Shown here: positions 17,169 through 26,086 of the stretch, piece after piece | Numbering within the stretch: position 1 is the stretch's first letter | Layout: each line of letters starts with the position of its first letter | Assembly: GCA_020638955.1 (NCBI GenBank) | Contig: JACKHO010000003.1 | Location: 434,001 to 498,000 of the forward strand | DNA: 64,000 nucleotides | Source of the DNA: Planctomycetaceae bacterium | Lineage (GTDB): Bacteria; Planctomycetota; Planctomycetia; Planctomycetales; Planctomycetaceae | Direction of reading: 5' to 3' | The notes under the pieces: model-generated | What the model saw: the letters and a program-made list of their open reading frames with translations, nothing else | Told to the model about the DNA's origin: nothing | Database searches by the model: none | Position numbers and translations under genes: made by a program

Positions 17169-17858
17169 TCAGTCGAATAAGCCGCGAGCTGGCGACTGTT
17201 CGCAGCGGGGACCTTCGTGTCGAGCACTGTTGACCCAGGCATCAACCTCGCGAACCTGCATGAGTTGCGAGGGAAATGGTCCCATTAAGTGATGCAATGA
17301 CTCGATGTCCTCTTCCGGGCAAGTGAGCCATTCCTCGTGATCTTCCGGACGCAGGATGACTGGCATCCTTTCGTGGAGTGGCTGCAGCAACTCGTTGGCC
17401 GCCGTGGTGATGATGGTGCAGGTGCTGAGCTCACCTCCCTCCGGGTCACACCAGGTTTCCCACAAGCCGGCAAATCCAAAAACTTGTTCGCCCTGAAGCT
17501 GAATGAGATGCGGTTGCTTGCTGCGTCCCTGCTGCTTCCACTCATAGAATCCGTTGGCCGGAATGAGACAACGACGACGTTTGAATGCGGCACGAAATGC
17601 CGGTTTGGTCTGCACGGTTTCGCTCCGTGCATTAATCATTTTTGCCCCGATGTTCGGATCCTTCGCCCAGGAGGGAATGAGACCCCACTGCACATGCGCG
17701 AATTCACGCTCTGGTTGTTCCGCCATGCGCACAATGAGAACGGGTTGTGTGGGTGCGATGTTATAGCGTGGGACGAGTTGGAAGTTGTCGCCGCGTAACA
17801 CATCGAAGACTTCTCGCAGTTCCTGTTGGCTGGTTTTGAGGTTGTACCTGCCGCACAT
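17169..17858 (-). CDS. SRAP (SOS-response-associated peptidase, YedK/HMCES) protein
   Basis: A 229-residue protein, standard size. Cys2 directly follows the initiator Met (MCGRYN), as needed for the thiazolidine cross-link to abasic sites. IAPTQPVLIVR, the active-site Asn in MINARSET, Glu in PANGFYEW and His in LHERMPVIL complete the catalytic set. Known role: shields abasic sites in single-stranded DNA by a covalent DNA-protein link. The start lies 4 bases after the stop of the ABC ATPase gene, so it probably belongs to the same transcript, though a functional tie to metal transport is not obvious. Confidence 0.95.
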   Translation of the reverse strand: MCGRYNLKTSQQELREVFDVLRGDNFQLVPRYNIAPTQPVLIVRMAEQPEREFAHVQWGLIPSWAKDPNIGAKMINARSETVQTKPAFRAAFKRRRCLIPANGFYEWKQQGRSKQPHLIQLQGEQVFGFAGLWETWCDPEGGELSTCTIITTAANELLQPLHERMPVILRPEDHEEWLTCPEEDIESLHHLMGPFPSQLMQVREVDAWVNSARHEGPRCEQSPARGLFD

Positions 17859-17861
17859 CGC

Positions 17862-18527
17862 TCAAACCTCCTCAGTGCTGGTCGCTTCTGCGTCCCGCAC
17901 AATTTTGCCGTCACGCAAATGAAACGTGACATCAGCCAGCGCCCGTGCTTCGTCGGAACTATGTGTGACGTGGAGAGTCGTTGTTCCGGTGGCCTCTTTG
18001 AGAGTACTGAGCAGTTCCTGCATTGCGGTGCGGGTCGACTCGTCGAGGGCACTGAGCGGTTCATCGAGCAGGAGGACCTGAGGCCGAAATGAGAGCGCGC
18101 GGCCGAGTGCCACCCGCTGTGCTTCACCGCCGCTTAAGTGCTTCACGCCACGCCCGAGAAGATGCTCGATTTCGAGAAGTCCGGCCAGTTCGTTGACTCG
18201 TTCCTGCCGCTGCGTTTTCGAGACGCTCCGCAGGAATAGCGGGAATTCCATGTTCTCCTGAACGGTCATGGTGGGAAACAAACCGAGATCCTGCGGGACG
18301 TAACCGACATTCCGTTCGCCCGGGGTCAAATCCTGGATCTCCAAGTCATCCAGCAGAATTTGGCCGCCACTGATTTGTCTCAGCCCACAAATCGATTCCA
18401 GGATTGTCGTTTTTCCCGTACCGCTCCGGCCCATCAAAATGGCGTAGCTCCCCTGCGGAACCTTGAATGACACCTTCGACAGGCAGAACTCTCCCGCCGA
18501 AATGGAGACGTTACGGAGCTCGATCAT
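17862..18527 (-). CDS. ABC transporter ATPase (molybdate/tungstate-type importer)
   Basis: A 221-residue protein. Walker A GRSGTGKTTIL (about residues 33-43), Q-loop YVPQDLGLFP, signature LSGGEAQRVALGRAL, Walker B VLLLDEPLSALD and H-loop HVTHS are all present. It resembles ModC/WtpC-type importers but is short: the C-terminal TOBE (molybdate-sensing) domain found in many ModC proteins is missing. The start codon overlaps the stop of the permease gene by 4 bases (ATGA), which couples the two. No substrate can be read from this subunit alone. Confidence 0.88.
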   Translation of the reverse strand: MIELRNVSISAGEFCLSKVSFKVPQGSYAILMGRSGTGKTTILESICGLRQISGGQILLDDLEIQDLTPGERNVGYVPQDLGLFPTMTVQENMEFPLFLRSVSKTQRQERVNELAGLLEIEHLLGRGVKHLSGGEAQRVALGRALSFRPQVLLLDEPLSALDESTRTAMQELLSTLKEATGTTTLHVTHSSDEARALADVTFHLRDGKIVRDAEATSTEEV

Positions 18528-19348
18528 CCTTCGAGTCTCCGGCCACTGAGCCTCAGTGTCAGCAGTACCGCAATGGCCATGACCACCATCATAAGCGAGA
18601 CCGCCACCGCAGATTCCAACGTACCCACGCTCAGTTCCAGGAAGACGGAGGTCGACATCACTTCCGTCACTCCGCGCGTGGTGCCGGCGAACACAAGGAT
18701 GGGACCGAACTCACCGAGCGACCGGGCCCAGGAAATGGTGAAGGCCGTAATCATGCCTGACTCAGACTGAGGCAAGGCCACGTATAGAAACGCCTGCATC
18801 CGGGAGCAGCCCAGTGTGCGGGCAACTTCTTCGGCACGCGGGTCGATTTTCTCGAAGGTAATTCGCATGGTCCGGACGGCGAACGCTGCCGCCACTGAAA
18901 ACTGTGCCAGCACAATGGCGCCCTGCGTAAATGTGAACCGCAGTCCCTGCTCGTTCAGCCAGGCTTCAAAGGATTGTGCGAACCCGGGAAACGGTCGACA
19001 GAACAGAATGAGGAGACTCAGTCCCAACACCAAGGGCGGAAGCACAAACGGAATATCGACCAGCAGGTCGATGAATGCTTTCCCATAGAAGTCGAACCGG
19101 GCCAGGACATAGCCCAACGCGGTGCCGACCCACAGAGAGAGAATCGCTGCGAGGGTGCATGTCTTAATCGTGACGATGATGCCCGACTGAATTTCCGGTT
19201 GTGCCAACGCTTTCAGAAAATCGTTGGGCCGGACGTACGCGATGTCTGCGAAAAGTAGCAGAAAGACCAGCACGGCATACGACCCGCCAATGACTCCCAT
19301 AAGAGCCAGGAAGCCGGTGTCGCGCAGTCGAGGTCCAAGAAACGTCAT
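18524..19348 (-). CDS. ABC transporter permease, ModB/WtpB-like
   Basis: A 274-residue protein with about six membrane segments (first: LALMGVIGGSYAVLVFLLLF). The cytoplasmic EAA loop is visible as EEVARTLGCSRMQAFLYVALP, followed by SWARSLGEFGPILVFAG, which strongly resembles the ModB/CysT group ('ARALGEFGA'). It forms the channel with the ATPase encoded next. Oddity: no periplasmic binding protein gene is adjacent on either side, although mod and wtp operons normally carry one. The gene upstream (19376) is a dehydrogenase on the same strand, 27 bases away. Confidence 0.88.
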   Translation of the reverse strand: MTFLGPRLRDTGFLALMGVIGGSYAVLVFLLLFADIAYVRPNDFLKALAQPEIQSGIIVTIKTCTLAAILSLWVGTALGYVLARFDFYGKAFIDLLVDIPFVLPPLVLGLSLLILFCRPFPGFAQSFEAWLNEQGLRFTFTQGAIVLAQFSVAAAFAVRTMRITFEKIDPRAEEVARTLGCSRMQAFLYVALPQSESGMITAFTISWARSLGEFGPILVFAGTTRGVTEVMSTSVFLELSVGTLESAVAVSLMMVVMAIAVLLTLRLSGRRLEG

Positions 19349-19375
19349 GCCGAGTTGAAAGCAACTACCGGTCCG

Positions 19376-20365
19376 TCAGTTGACTACGTTTCGAGGCGGT
19401 TTCCCTTCCAGCACTCGACGGCAGTTCTCACTGCCTTTAATCCGCATGTCGTCCAATCCTTCTTCCGAATAGAACGCGGAATGGGGATTAATAATGAGCC
19501 GATCATGTGCAGGGTGTTCAGGATTTCTCCAAGCCTGCATGACAGGATCATCGTCCAGCGGGGGTTCAACTTCAAGCACGTCCAGCGCGGCGCCACGTAT
19601 CTTGTTGGCGGCCAGGGCCTCAACGACGGCGTTGGCATCGACGCAACCGCCACGGGCCGTGTTGATGAGAAACGCACTTTCCTTCATGAGCCCAATGGTC
19701 TGGGCATTCATGATGTGTTGTGTTTCCTCAGTCCGAGGGCAGTGCACGCTCACTGCATCGGACACGGCCAACAGTTCTTCGAGTGTTTCGCAGCGTTCAA
19801 TGCCAAGCGCTTTATCGCGTCCGTCGGGAACGTAAGGATCGTAGAACAGTACACGCATGCCGAGTGCTTTGGCTCTGAGGGCCGCTGCCGTACCAATTCG
19901 GCCGACACCAATCACACCAAACACCCTCCCGCGGATGCGATGCAACGGACGAACCTGCTCGTAAATCCACGGCCCCTGCTTCCGCTGCAGTCGATGGTTC
20001 GCGTAGTGAATACCGCGGGCCAGTGACAGATACATGCCAATGGCCGAGTCAGCAACTTCTTCGCTGCCGTAGTCGGGTACGTTGGCGACCGCAATTCCTT
20101 TTTCGCGTGCGGCGAGGCGGTCGACGTTATCGAAACCTACTCCGCAGCGGACGATGAGCTTGCAGTTCTTGAGCCGCTCAATGGTCCGGCGGGAAATGGA
20201 AATGAAGTGGTAGAGCATAATCGCTTCAGCGTTCTCGACTTTGTCGAGGATGTCTTCTTCGCTGAATGCATTTAATGCGACCACATCGGCCAGATCACCC
20301 AGAATCCGCTGCTCGATATCGAGCGGTGGATTAATGAAATCGGTAATGACAACTTGCGGTTTCAT
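19376..20365 (-). CDS. CtBP-like D-isomer-specific 2-hydroxyacid dehydrogenase
   Basis: A 329-residue protein. The ATG at 20365 (MKPQVVITDFI) is preferred over an earlier in-frame start because family members begin here and AGGGA precedes it. The NAD-binding loop is GVIGVGRIGTA. The catalytic Arg sits in NTARGGCVD, with Glu in LDVLEVEPPL and His in INPHSAFYSEE. YGSEEVADSAIGMYLSLARG is the dimerisation-arm region typical of the 'C-terminal binding protein' subgroup. Known chemistry: NAD-dependent interconversion of 2-hydroxy and 2-keto acids; the substrate is unknown. It lies between rseP and the ABC permease, all minus strand. Confidence 0.88.
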   Translation of the reverse strand: MKPQVVITDFINPPLDIEQRILGDLADVVALNAFSEEDILDKVENAEAIMLYHFISISRRTIERLKNCKLIVRCGVGFDNVDRLAAREKGIAVANVPDYGSEEVADSAIGMYLSLARGIHYANHRLQRKQGPWIYEQVRPLHRIRGRVFGVIGVGRIGTAAALRAKALGMRVLFYDPYVPDGRDKALGIERCETLEELLAVSDAVSVHCPRTEETQHIMNAQTIGLMKESAFLINTARGGCVDANAVVEALAANKIRGAALDVLEVEPPLDDDPVMQAWRNPEHPAHDRLIINPHSAFYSEEGLDDMRIKGSENCRRVLEGKPPRNVVN

Positions 20366-20438
20366 CGGGAAAAGTGTCCCTCTATGGGCAATAGAATTCG
20401 GGAGATCAATCGGCTCAATGGTTCGGAATTGCCAAACA

Positions 20439-22442
20439 TCAAACCTTGTCCACAAAGAGGTCCAGAAACACGACCGTTGCGATGAGCGTCAGCAGCAAAA
20501 TGAGGCCAATCCAGGTGGCAATGCCGACCACCTTTTCGCTCGGCTTCTTCCTGGTGATGCCTTCCCACAACAGCAGCACCATGTGGCCTCCGTCGAGGAC
20601 GGGAATGGGCAGGAAATTCACCACGGCCAGGTTAATGCTGATAAGGCCGAGGAATTGCATGAACTGCGGCAGTCCTGTTTCTGCGGTTGCATAAGCAGCC
20701 TGCGCGATACCAATGGGGCCGCTCATTAGCTTGATTGAAATGTCCTGCGTGATCAGTCCGCGAAGCGTGAGATAAACTTGCCGAATCGAACCCATGGTGA
20801 AATCCGATGACATTGAAAACGCTTCCGAAATTGTCTCGGCCTTCCTGACGGAGGTCTGGGCCATGAAACGAATTCCGCGAGTGTCCTGAACATACCATTC
20901 ACTGGAATCGACCGGCGTAATTTTTACCGTTTCTTTTGTGCCTCCAGCTTTCGTCACCGTGAGCTCAATTTGGCGGCTCCGTGCGGCAGTTTGAATCATC
21001 CAGTAGGCGAATGCCCAGTTGTTGTTTTTGACGTCGATGTCGTACTTTGATTCATCGGCGAACAGGTCTTTCTTGCCGTCCTCCAGAATCAAAGAAACCG
21101 ATGTGATGGTATCACGTTCTTCAATTCCGGCGCTCGCTGCTGGTCCACCTTCGTTAACGGCAAACACCGTTGATGCCACGCGATAGCCCAGACCAATTGA
21201 CGGGATGGCGAGTGGGCTGTCTTCGGCAGTCGGCGGCTCAGCCCAGGCGGGGCGGTCATTGGGAACGAGTGTGATCTCAACCTTTGATCCACCCGATCCT
21301 TCGGTTTCTCGGAAGACTTCGACAACCACTTCCTGGCCAGCGTGCTCGGAGAAGTATTCGGTCAACAGGAAAGGATCGAGATCGTTTTCCACAACCAGGC
21401 CATCGACCTTCGCAATTCGATCTCCCACCTTGATGCCAGCTTTCGCGGCAACGCCGTCAATTTGCAGGCAATCGACCTTTCCCATTGATACACGAAACCC
21501 AAGTTCGCGTCCTGCCTCGGAAGACAATTTCAGTTCAACGTTGGACTTACTCTTGGACTTGGCGTCGGTTCGACTAATGTCCAAAGTGACTTCTTCTGAA
21601 GCATGCTTTGAGAGTTCTGCCAGGAATTCCACATAGTTCCCGACTTTCACGCCGTTGACGGAAGTAATTTCGTCGCCCGGTTTCAAGTCGAGATCGGAAG
21701 CCGCCGAACCGGGATACGCAAGCAATGGATTGTCGTCGTCGAGATATTCCTGCGGTGGAAGCTGGAGGCTTTCGGTGGGAAGAACTCCAATTGTCCGCTT
21801 CGACTTGTTTTCCTTTTCGGGGTCCAAACTAATCGAGAACTCCGAGCCATCCAAATGGCGCCCCTCGATGGTGACAGTGCCGCGCGAGAGCGCCGTATTG
21901 AGCATGATGTCTGAGTAATCATGCACGGGGCGGTCGTTCATTTTGAGGATTTCGTCACCAGAACGAATTCCATGTGTCCAGGCTGGACTGCCAACCTGTA
22001 CCCCACCAATAACACGGTCAACCGTTTTGACGCCATGGTGAAAGGCAATCATGAAGAACATCATGCCGGTGATGATGTTCATAATGACCCCCGCCGAAAT
22101 AATCGCCATGCGCTGCGGAACAGTTTTCGCCGTGTAGGAACGCGGGTCTTCGGCGATTTCTTCGTCGGTCATTTCGCCCGGGTCCATGTCGTCCTGGCCA
22201 CGCATTTTCACATAGCCACCGAGCGGCAACCAGCCGAGCACATATTCTGTCTCGCCCCACTTACGCGAGAGAATTGGCGAACCGAATCCAATGCTGAAAC
22301 GCTCAACATAAACGCCGCACCACTTGGCGACCAGAAAGTGGCCAAGTTCGTGGAAGAAAATAACCAATCCCAGGCCGAGCGCCGTAATCAAAATGGCGCC
22401 GGGCTTTAGAGCGGCCAGAACGGGAACTAACTGGATGTCCAA
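20439..22442 (-). CDS. rseP: Site-2 protease RseP with expanded PDZ region
   Basis: A 667-residue protein if started at TTG 22442, which follows GGAGG by 7 bases; ATG 22466 lies further inside dxr without such a site. The zinc motif is FHELGHFLVAKW (His31, Glu32, His35). The second metal-ligand region, NFLPIPVLDGGHMV, lies near the C-terminus. Between them are three PDZ-like segments: PAWTHGIRSGDEILKMND, then DLKPGDEITSVNGVKV with GIKVGDRIAKVDGLVV, and GPAASAGIEERDTI. Ordinary RseP has about 450 residues and two PDZ domains. It cleaves membrane anti-sigma factors or signal-peptide remnants. It overlaps dxr by 16 bases. Confidence 0.9.
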   Translation of the reverse strand: MDIQLVPVLAALKPGAILITALGLGLVIFFHELGHFLVAKWCGVYVERFSIGFGSPILSRKWGETEYVLGWLPLGGYVKMRGQDDMDPGEMTDEEIAEDPRSYTAKTVPQRMAIISAGVIMNIITGMMFFMIAFHHGVKTVDRVIGGVQVGSPAWTHGIRSGDEILKMNDRPVHDYSDIMLNTALSRGTVTIEGRHLDGSEFSISLDPEKENKSKRTIGVLPTESLQLPPQEYLDDDNPLLAYPGSAASDLDLKPGDEITSVNGVKVGNYVEFLAELSKHASEEVTLDISRTDAKSKSKSNVELKLSSEAGRELGFRVSMGKVDCLQIDGVAAKAGIKVGDRIAKVDGLVVENDLDPFLLTEYFSEHAGQEVVVEVFRETEGSGGSKVEITLVPNDRPAWAEPPTAEDSPLAIPSIGLGYRVASTVFAVNEGGPAASAGIEERDTITSVSLILEDGKKDLFADESKYDIDVKNNNWAFAYWMIQTAARSRQIELTVTKAGGTKETVKITPVDSSEWYVQDTRGIRFMAQTSVRKAETISEAFSMSSDFTMGSIRQVYLTLRGLITQDISIKLMSGPIGIAQAAYATAETGLPQFMQFLGLISINLAVVNFLPIPVLDGGHMVLLLWEGITRKKPSEKVVGIATWIGLILLLTLIATVVFLDLFVDKV

Positions 22443-23593
22443 CGTGTTGCCTCCAGACGCGACCATTCATCGAGACGCAATACGTCGTCGAGGGTGGGGG
22501 CCGCATCGAATGAGTGTGATTCCAAAATGGAGCGACAAAGTCGCGGAATGTCGGTGAAACGAATTTCCTCGTTGAGGAACCGATCAACAGCCACTTCATT
22601 GGCTGCGTTCAGAACGGCTCCAGCCGTTCCTCCCTGCCGGGCGACTTCAAAGCCCAATTCCAGGGCAGGGAAACGAACCGGGTCCGGCGGTTCGAAATGT
22701 AAGTGGAACGCCTGGGTAAAGTCCATGCGAGGTGACACTCCGGCCACCCTTTCGGGCCATGTCAGGGCGTATTGTATCGGCAGGCACATGTCTGGGGGAG
22801 ACAAATGTGCGACCACCGATCCGTCATTGAACTCAACCATCGAGTGCACAATGGATTCGGGATGAACGACCACATCAATTTCTGCTGCAGTCACATCGAA
22901 TAACCAGCGGGCCTCAATGACTTCCAGGGCCTTGTTCATCATGGTCGCGGAATCGATGGTGATTTTCGCCCCCATATTCCAGGTAGGATGTGCCAGGGCC
23001 TGAGCGACAGTGACTTCTTCCAGCTCCTGTTGCGTCGCTTTCCGAAACGGTCCGCCGCTCGCAGTCAGGATAATACGCTGCAAATCCTCGCGTCGTCCGC
23101 ATTGCAACGTCTGAAAGACGGCGCTGTGCTCGCTGTCAACTGGGAGCAATTCGGCTCCGCTATGTCGCAAAAGCTCCACGATGAGCGACCCGCCGACAAC
23201 CAGCGTTTCTTTGTTCGCGAAGGCTACCCGCTTGCCCGCTTCCAGTGCGGCCCAAGTTGTGCGCAACCCGGCTGCCCCGACAATTCCCGTCACCACAGTG
23301 TCGACCACTGGATCCTGAACCGCCTCGATACACGGTTCTTCTCCAAACAGCAGCTCGACAGAACTAGGAAACTGGCTGCGGTCAATTTCGTCCGGTCCAA
23401 TTCCAGTGAGAATGGCCTTTGCAGGCCGAAATTCATGACACTGCGCGGCTAAATCCTGCCAGCGGCGATTCGCCGTAATGACATGTGCAGAAAAACGTTG
23501 TGGATGTGCACGCAGCACCTTCAGACAACTGGTACCAATGGAACCGGTCGACCCGAGAATGGCGATTTGCTGTTGCGTCGATCCGTCAGACAC
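22427..23593 (-). CDS. dxr: 1-deoxy-D-xylulose 5-phosphate reductoisomerase
   Basis: A 388-residue protein, normal size. The NADPH loop is AILGSTGSIGTSCLKVL. The substrate and metal site shows PVDSEHSAVFQ and ILTASGGPFR, and HPTWNMGAKITIDSATMMNK follows. The C-terminal helical domain has EVAVDRFLNEEIRFTDIPRL. It makes 2-C-methyl-D-erythritol 4-phosphate, the committed step of the MEP isoprenoid pathway. The dxr-rseP order is conserved in many bacteria and is seen here with a 16-base overlap. The 241-base gap upstream, divergent from the CDP-alcohol transferase, would carry the promoters. Confidence 0.96.
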   Translation of the reverse strand: MSDGSTQQQIAILGSTGSIGTSCLKVLRAHPQRFSAHVITANRRWQDLAAQCHEFRPAKAILTGIGPDEIDRSQFPSSVELLFGEEPCIEAVQDPVVDTVVTGIVGAAGLRTTWAALEAGKRVAFANKETLVVGGSLIVELLRHSGAELLPVDSEHSAVFQTLQCGRREDLQRIILTASGGPFRKATQQELEEVTVAQALAHPTWNMGAKITIDSATMMNKALEVIEARWLFDVTAAEIDVVVHPESIVHSMVEFNDGSVVAHLSPPDMCLPIQYALTWPERVAGVSPRMDFTQAFHLHFEPPDPVRFPALELGFEVARQGGTAGAVLNAANEVAVDRFLNEEIRFTDIPRLCRSILESHSFDAAPTLDDVLRLDEWSRLEATRWTSS

Positions 23594-23834
23594 AGCGGAG
23601 AAACCTGTTCACGAATTTAAAAATCGCAGTGCGGCACGACATCCCTAAGTGTATTGCCTGCGGGATCATAGGCGGTCATGACTCGGCATCGCAAGGGGGG
23701 TGAGCCCCGGTCGCACACCGCTGACTCGCAAGTCCCAATCAAGATTGCGCGTGATATTTGCAGATCCCATCCGCCTTTCAGTCCAAGGGTGAGATTCCAC
23801 TCCTCATTTCGAACTCAAAAAGCCGGCGGATGTC

Positions 23835-24542
23835 ATGTCACGCGTCTCTCACAGTCTGCTTGATCCTTATGTCACCACACCGCTGAAGAAATACTATCCC
23901 TCACTTCCCATCCCTAAGTCGTTTCCGCCTGAAGGGTTAATTGCCGCTGGACACCTCATGGCTCTATTGGGGGGAGTGGGCTTTGCTTACAGCACCACGA
24001 CCTGGTGGGGCGGTTTGTTGGCCGCTGTCGGAGTGTGGGGCAACCATTTCGCTGACATTTTTGATGGCACGCATGCCCGGGCTACTGGTCAGTGTCGTCA
24101 CGGCGGAGAACTGCTCGATCATTTCACTGATCCGCTCTCCTTCACCTACTGGATTGTCGGGATGTCGGTAGCCATCGGCCACATCGAACTGGGTTTGGCT
24201 GGAGTTGTCGTGCTTTACGCAACAGCACTGCTGACCAGCATTAAGGCCAAAATTACCGGGAAGTTTGAGTTGGCCACCTTTGGCCCCACCGAATTCAAGA
24301 TGATGCTCATCGCCTGGGGTGTCTCGCACGCGGTACTGCAGTACTTCTCAGTCGAATTGCTTTCAACGATTGCGTTTGGCGGTTACAGCGTGCTGCTGGT
24401 CCTGGGGTTCATCCAACTGCTATCGGGTCTCATTTTGGGAGTCCGGGAAGTGAATTCCTGTTCGACTCAAATTGATCAGGAAGAATGGGTGGTGACTCGA
24501 GAGTCAACTGAGGGAATGACCGAGGAATCATCGCGGGAATGA
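23835..24542 (+). CDS. CDP-alcohol phosphatidyltransferase family membrane protein
   Basis: A 235-residue protein. The diagnostic motif DGx2ARx8Gx3Dx3D is complete: DGTHARATGQCRHG, then GELLDHFTD. About six membrane segments surround it (LMALLGGVGFAY, WIVGMSVAIG, VLYATALLTSI and others). Known chemistry: transfer of a phosphoalcohol from CDP-diacylglycerol or of a CDP-alcohol headgroup, in the inner membrane, for phospholipid synthesis. The acceptor cannot be assigned; PgsA or an archaetidyl-type enzyme would look similar. The last 35 residues are a charged soluble tail. It is followed by folE on the same strand after 108 bases. Confidence 0.85.
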   Translation: MSRVSHSLLDPYVTTPLKKYYPSLPIPKSFPPEGLIAAGHLMALLGGVGFAYSTTTWWGGLLAAVGVWGNHFADIFDGTHARATGQCRHGGELLDHFTDPLSFTYWIVGMSVAIGHIELGLAGVVVLYATALLTSIKAKITGKFELATFGPTEFKMMLIAWGVSHAVLQYFSVELLSTIAFGGYSVLLVLGFIQLLSGLILGVREVNSCSTQIDQEEWVVTRESTEGMTEESSRE

Positions 24543-24650
24543 AATTCTCACAGCCAGAGCGCACATTGCCAGCAACTGGCCTGAGTCGCTCAGACAGCTA
24601 CAATGCTCTCAATTCCCAATTGAAAAAGCTCAGTCATTGGAGCGAGAGTT

Positions 24651-25250
24651 TTGGCCGATCACGCCGAGTTTATTGCCAAGTACCCCAACGTCGATTTTCC
24701 ACGGCTCGAAAAAGCCGTTGAGGAAATCCTCGCAGCCGTTGGAGAAGATCCCCAGCGCGAAGGGCTGCTGGAAACGCCCAAACGCGTGGCCCGCATGTAT
24801 GCGGAACTGTTCAGCGGGCTGCATCTTGATCCTGCACGGCACTTGCAGAAAGTTTTCGAAGAGCAATACGACGAACTGGTTCTCGTGCGAGACATCAGTT
24901 TTAACAGTATGTGCGAACACCATCTGTTGCCGTTCATTGGCGTGGCCCATGTCGGCTACCTGCCAAAAGGAAAGGTCGTTGGTCTGAGCAAATTGGCTCG
25001 GATTGTCGAAGAGGTTTCACGGAAACCGCAGGTGCAGGAGCGTATGTCGCATACCCTGGCCGACCTCATCGCGTCGGAACTCGATGCGAAAGGGGTTGTG
25101 GTCGTGCTGGAAGCAGAGCACTCCTGCATGACCATTCGGGGCGTTCGCAAGCCGGGGGCGCTCACCATTACCAGTTCAGTTCGCGGCTTGTTCAAAACGA
25201 ACCAGGCGACTCGGGCCGAAGTCATGTCGCTCATTAATCATAGAAAGTAA
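24651..25250 (+). CDS. folE: GTP cyclohydrolase I
   Basis: A 199-residue protein. It starts at TTG 24651, with GGAG 7-8 bases upstream. Zinc ligands are present: Cys and His in FNSMCEHHLLPF and the distal Cys in EHSCMTIRGV. GYLPKGKVVGLSKLARIVE and RKPQVQERMSHTLAD are the family core. The N-terminal VGEDPQREGLLETPKRVARMY is typical. It converts GTP to 7,8-dihydroneopterin triphosphate for folate or queuosine-type pathways. An interrupted hairpin overlaps its stop codon and precedes the next gene. Confidence 0.96.
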   Translation: MADHAEFIAKYPNVDFPRLEKAVEEILAAVGEDPQREGLLETPKRVARMYAELFSGLHLDPARHLQKVFEEQYDELVLVRDISFNSMCEHHLLPFIGVAHVGYLPKGKVVGLSKLARIVEEVSRKPQVQERMSHTLADLIASELDAKGVVVVLEAEHSCMTIRGVRKPGALTITSSVRGLFKTNQATRAEVMSLINHRK

Positions 25251-25273
25251 GGCCCTCGTGCCACGTGGGCCTT
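25249..25273 (+). promoter_or_regulatory. Hairpin between folE and the next gene
   Basis: AAGGCCC pairs with GGGCCTT, continued by a T-T mismatch and further short pairing. It spans the folE stop codon and ends 4 bases before the ATG at 25278. No T-run follows, so it is more likely a translational or RNA-processing element than a terminator. Confidence 0.4.
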
Positions 25274-25277
25274 CACC

Positions 25278-26051
25278 ATGATTCCTCAATTTGCACTGCA
25301 GCTCATTTTCGGCATGGCCCTGACCTGGTGTCTGGCCCCGCGAAAACACATCACGTCGGGTTTCTTCAGAATTCAGAATCTGGTGACGCTGGGTCTCAGC
25401 GTACTAAGCCTGTTGACCCTCACCCAGTTGCAGTCATTTTCGGAACTCTCCGCGCTGCATTTGTGGATGCTACGGGGAACGATTCTGCTGCTGGCTGGTA
25501 CATCCTTTGTAGGATCGGTCCTCTGGACGTTGGAACGCCGCATTGGCGGAACGCGCTGTGCATTTCTGATTCTCGGCGTTGCTGCAGTTGCTGTGGTCAG
25601 CATCGTGACGACACATAGTGCGGCCAATTCGTCCGAACGAATCCATCAGGTGGGGACGGCCCTCTCGGCGGGATGGCTCGTAGGGGGAACCACGAGTGCC
25701 ATGCTACTGGGGCACTGGTACCTCACTGCATCTGGGATGCCGCTGGACCCACTCATCCGTATGAATCAGTGGTTTGCCGTGGCGGCTGCTGTACGCAGCC
25801 TGTTCGCTGTCTGGTCTGGTGCCGTCGCCCATTGGGGTGGCCTGGATGCCGTCGCTATTTCTTGGGTGGTGCTCCGCTGGTTTGGCTTACTGGGGCCCAT
25901 TGCGATTGCATACCTCGTGGTTCAAATTCTGAAGTACCGAAACACGCAATCAGCAACTGGTGTACTCTACGCAGCGACCATTGGTGTGTTTATGGGAGAA
26001 ATGGCCGCCTCCCTACTGGCAAGCTCCGAAGCATTTTCCCTCTGGCCCTAA
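25278..26051 (+). CDS. Multi-pass membrane protein, unknown function
   Basis: A 257-residue protein with about seven to eight hydrophobic segments (FALQLIFGMALTWCLAP; LWMLRGTILLLAGTSFVGSVL; CAFLILGVAAVAVVSIV; WFGLLGPIAIAYLVVQIL and others). A central HWYLTASGMPLDPL loop is conserved-looking. His and Arg residues lie within membrane segments, but there is no CxxCH or other cofactor motif. I do not recognise a named family. It is sandwiched between folE (27 bases upstream) and the dihydroorotase (35 bases downstream) on the same strand, so an operon is likely, but a role in either pathway is not supported. Confidence 0.75.
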   Translation: MIPQFALQLIFGMALTWCLAPRKHITSGFFRIQNLVTLGLSVLSLLTLTQLQSFSELSALHLWMLRGTILLLAGTSFVGSVLWTLERRIGGTRCAFLILGVAAVAVVSIVTTHSAANSSERIHQVGTALSAGWLVGGTTSAMLLGHWYLTASGMPLDPLIRMNQWFAVAAAVRSLFAVWSGAVAHWGGLDAVAISWVVLRWFGLLGPIAIAYLVVQILKYRNTQSATGVLYAATIGVFMGEMAASLLASSEAFSLWP

Positions 26052-26086
26052 CATCGAGCAATCTCCCGAAATCTCAGGTGACAGTC

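Noticed and set aside
25673..26086. N-terminal extension of the dihydroorotase
   Set aside because: The open frame overlaps the membrane protein gene in another phase; the dihydroorotase N-terminus (MPKRTLISNA) and a ribosome-binding site fit ATG 26087.
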